In this document: positions 53,304 to 55,054 of the stretch, piece after piece | Numbering within the stretch: position 1 is the first letter of the stretch | Layout: the number at the start of each line of letters is the position of its first letter | From: Discostella pseudostelligera | Lineage: Eukaryota; Bacillariophyta; Thalassiosirophyceae; Thalassiosirales; Thalassiosiraceae | NCBI GenBank assembly: GCA_036940085.1 | Contig: JALLBK010000055.1 | Coordinates: forward strand, 1-55,054 | Reading direction: 5' to 3' | Length of the DNA stretch: 55,054 nt | Notes under the pieces: model-generated | The model's input: only the letters and a program-made list of their open reading frames with translations | Database searches by the model: none | What the model was told of the DNA's origin: nothing | Program-made: the position numbers and the translations under genes

Positions 53304-55050
53304 TCAGAGACGAATGTTTTTCATCTGCACTCGGGTGAAAATGTCATTGTAGAGTTTCACCTTGTAATAGCTCACATCAGCTCTTGTGTATTGATCGATC
53401 TCTTCCCTCCAATCAGCTATCGTACCATAGTTGCCGCACTGCAAACCTACCACAGTACCATTTGGAATGATGAATTGTTCTGATCGAAGGTAAACAGATC
53501 CTCTCTTACCCCCTACAACATTGTACCTCGCTTGGTACAACCCGCCTCTTTCATCTTTGTAATAAGATACTAACGTTGCCAGAAATACTCCCAACTCATT
53601 AGCCTTTGCAGCACGTAGACAGACAGTGACATTCCGAAACAACGCAGTTATCTTTGACTTCATGGTAGTACAATGGTCGTCGATCTGGATTGTATACAAG
53701 TCGGAACTGTCGTCGTAGTTCACAACACAACCCTGTAGCCCATTGAAATGAGCAAATCGAATGTCCTTACTTTGAATGGTGATGCGTGTTCCATTGGGAA
53801 GTACGATGGGGATTATGGGCCCGTTGTTGGGCATCGGAGCGGATGTAGTAGGAGTAGCGACACTGCGATTTTGAGTTCGATCATATTCGTTTCTCAATGC
53901 CTCATCCTTCAATATATCGTATGCATGCGAAATCGCCTTGAACGCCTCGTCGGCTTTGGGAGTGTTATACTTTTCCTTATCGGGGTGCAACTTGAGTGCC
54001 AACTTGCGGTACGCCTTCTTGATGATTCCGATGGAACAAGTCGGTGAGACACCGAGGACTTTGTAGTATGCGTTCGTCTCGTTACCATTATTCGCATGCA
54101 GAATGGTCTTGACTAATTCTCGTATTTCTTTGCGCTGTCGTTCGTCTGCAAGCATTCGTTCCGTTTCCTCTGCTTGCCGCCTTTGAATCTCTTCGTCCAC
54201 TTTTCGTCTTCGTTCTAGTTCCACAGCAGCGGCATTTATGGCGTTTTCCAAAGCCTGTCGTCTCCGTTCCTCTGACTCCACGACGTCACTCTGTTTGTCA
54301 TCGGTGAGTTCCTCCTCACACTTGGAGAAATCATGCTCAACATCGACGTTTTGAGCTGAAATATCGTTGTTTGTGAACTTTATTTCCTCGACATCATTCT
54401 CTCCTCGGTTGTACTCACTACTGGGAACTACAAGATCCCCATCGGAATTCTCTGTTGGATCGCGNATCATTCTCTCCTCGGTTGTACTCACTACTGGGAA
54501 CTACAAGATCCCCATCGGAATTCTCTGTTGGATCGCGTGCTTCCATGGCAATGGTTTCACTGTCTCCATCGTCATCATATTTCTTTGCTTCTGCAAGATC
54601 CCCATGACTTTCTGATGGGTCTCGTGCTTCCATGTCAGTTATTTCACTGTCTACCTTGACTTTATATTTCTGTTCTTCGATCCTTTTTGCAGAGTCTTGC
54701 TTATGTGAATCTTTGCCTTCACTTTTCTGGACCACTTGAATTTCTCCCACCATTTCTGCGGCAAGTTCTTCGAACATTCGTTTTATCAGTGCATTCACTG
54801 CCCTCTCTTTGTCTTCGTCATCTTCAAATGCCTTCATAAGATCACCAGCTGCGTCGTCGGCGACCCCGCTTCTCTCTTCGATGCTTTCACGTGTCTCCTT
54901 CGTCTTCACTTTCTCCCTGTGTCCTTCTGGATGGTTATTTTCACCCGCGGATTGAGTTTGCGTCGTCGTCATAATTGATGATCCTGTTGCTGCTAGATCG
55001 CATGCTGGTTCTTTGGACACCGAGTGTCTATAATGAAGGATTCCCTTCAT
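53304..55050 (-). CDS. J-domain (DnaJ/HSP40-type) protein, interrupted by an N and a false-looking duplication
   Basis: The J domain is intact: YYKVLGVSPTCSIGIIKKAY, LALKLHPDKEKYN with the HPD motif, and FKAISHAYDILKDEALRNEY. It recruits and stimulates Hsp70. An acidic, charged, coiled-coil-like part precedes it (ERRRKVDEEIQRRQAEETER), and a longer, unfamiliar C-terminal part follows (FNGLQGCVVNYDDSSDLYTI, WREEIDQYTRADVSYYKVKL). That part has a repeated short beta pattern like an SH3/tudor-type fold (weak). The frame breaks at 54465, where an N and a repeated 72-base block occur. Collapsing the repeat would join both parts into one frame of about 550 residues. The first ATG is at 55050; because the window ends at 55054, an upstream extension cannot be excluded. 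Confidence 0.75.
54393..54537. repeat. 72-base direct repeat flanking a single N
   Basis: The 72 bases at 54393..54464 recur at 54466..54537 with an N at 54465 between them. The copies appear identical. With the N, the period is 73, not a multiple of three, so the J-domain gene is thrown out of frame. This is what a contig join with unresolved overlap looks like. Confidence 0.85.
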
Positions 55051-55054
55051 TTCC

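Overview
The window reads as nuclear DNA of a diatom, most likely a centric one such as Thalassiosira; the species is an inference. Three things point there. Secreted pre-proteins carry the FAFAP/AFSP-type motif of secondary red plastids. There is a CDC48 with its own signal peptide, as in the periplastid import machinery. A selenoprotein of the SelU family carries an in-frame TGA. Genes are compact, introns are short (about 50-150 bases, GT..AG), and many intergenic spaces are shared divergent promoters.

Layout. 1-6.8 kb: a head-to-head pair of related low-complexity proteins. 6.8-10.8 kb: mannose-6-phosphate isomerase (-) and an LRR protein (+). 11.2-15.4 kb: a CCB1-like plastid cytochrome b6f assembly factor and a DCAF4-like WD40 protein. 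16.2-17.3 kb: a SelU-type thioredoxin-fold selenoprotein. 17.5-21.2 kb: a 1147-residue PPR protein (-). 21.8-24.7 kb: symbiont-type CDC48. 24.9-29.6 kb: a tepsin/MTV1-type ENTH protein and a possible RSA3-like protein, both (-). 30.1-33.9 kb: two tail-to-tail secreted alpha-carbonic-anhydrase homologues that have lost all three zinc ligands. 34.7-35.7 kb: an unknown repeat-containing single-span membrane protein. 36.3-41.0 kb: a PP2C phosphatase with a PH-like region. 41.1-45.6 kb: an ALDH3-type aldehyde dehydrogenase and a MATE transporter. 45.8 kb: tRNA-Arg(UCU). 46.3-49.1 kb: a fatty-acid-hydroxylase-superfamily membrane enzyme and a CSN8-like protein. 50.1-53.1 kb: a dynamin-family GTPase. 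53.3-55.05 kb: a J-domain protein, damaged by a false-looking duplication around one N.

These are not operons. The link across the window is regulatory: most shared promoters hold E2F-like GGCGGGAA boxes, often beside G-box/ABRE-like CACGTGG(CA) palindromes, at times only 4-8 bases apart. Functionally there is a plastid group (CCB1-like, sCDC48, SelU), a membrane-traffic group (tepsin, dynamin), and a ubiquitin/COP9 pair (DCAF4-like, CSN8-like). The most notable items are the selenocysteine UxxC protein, the metal-less carbonic anhydrase pair, and the paired E2F/G-box promoters.
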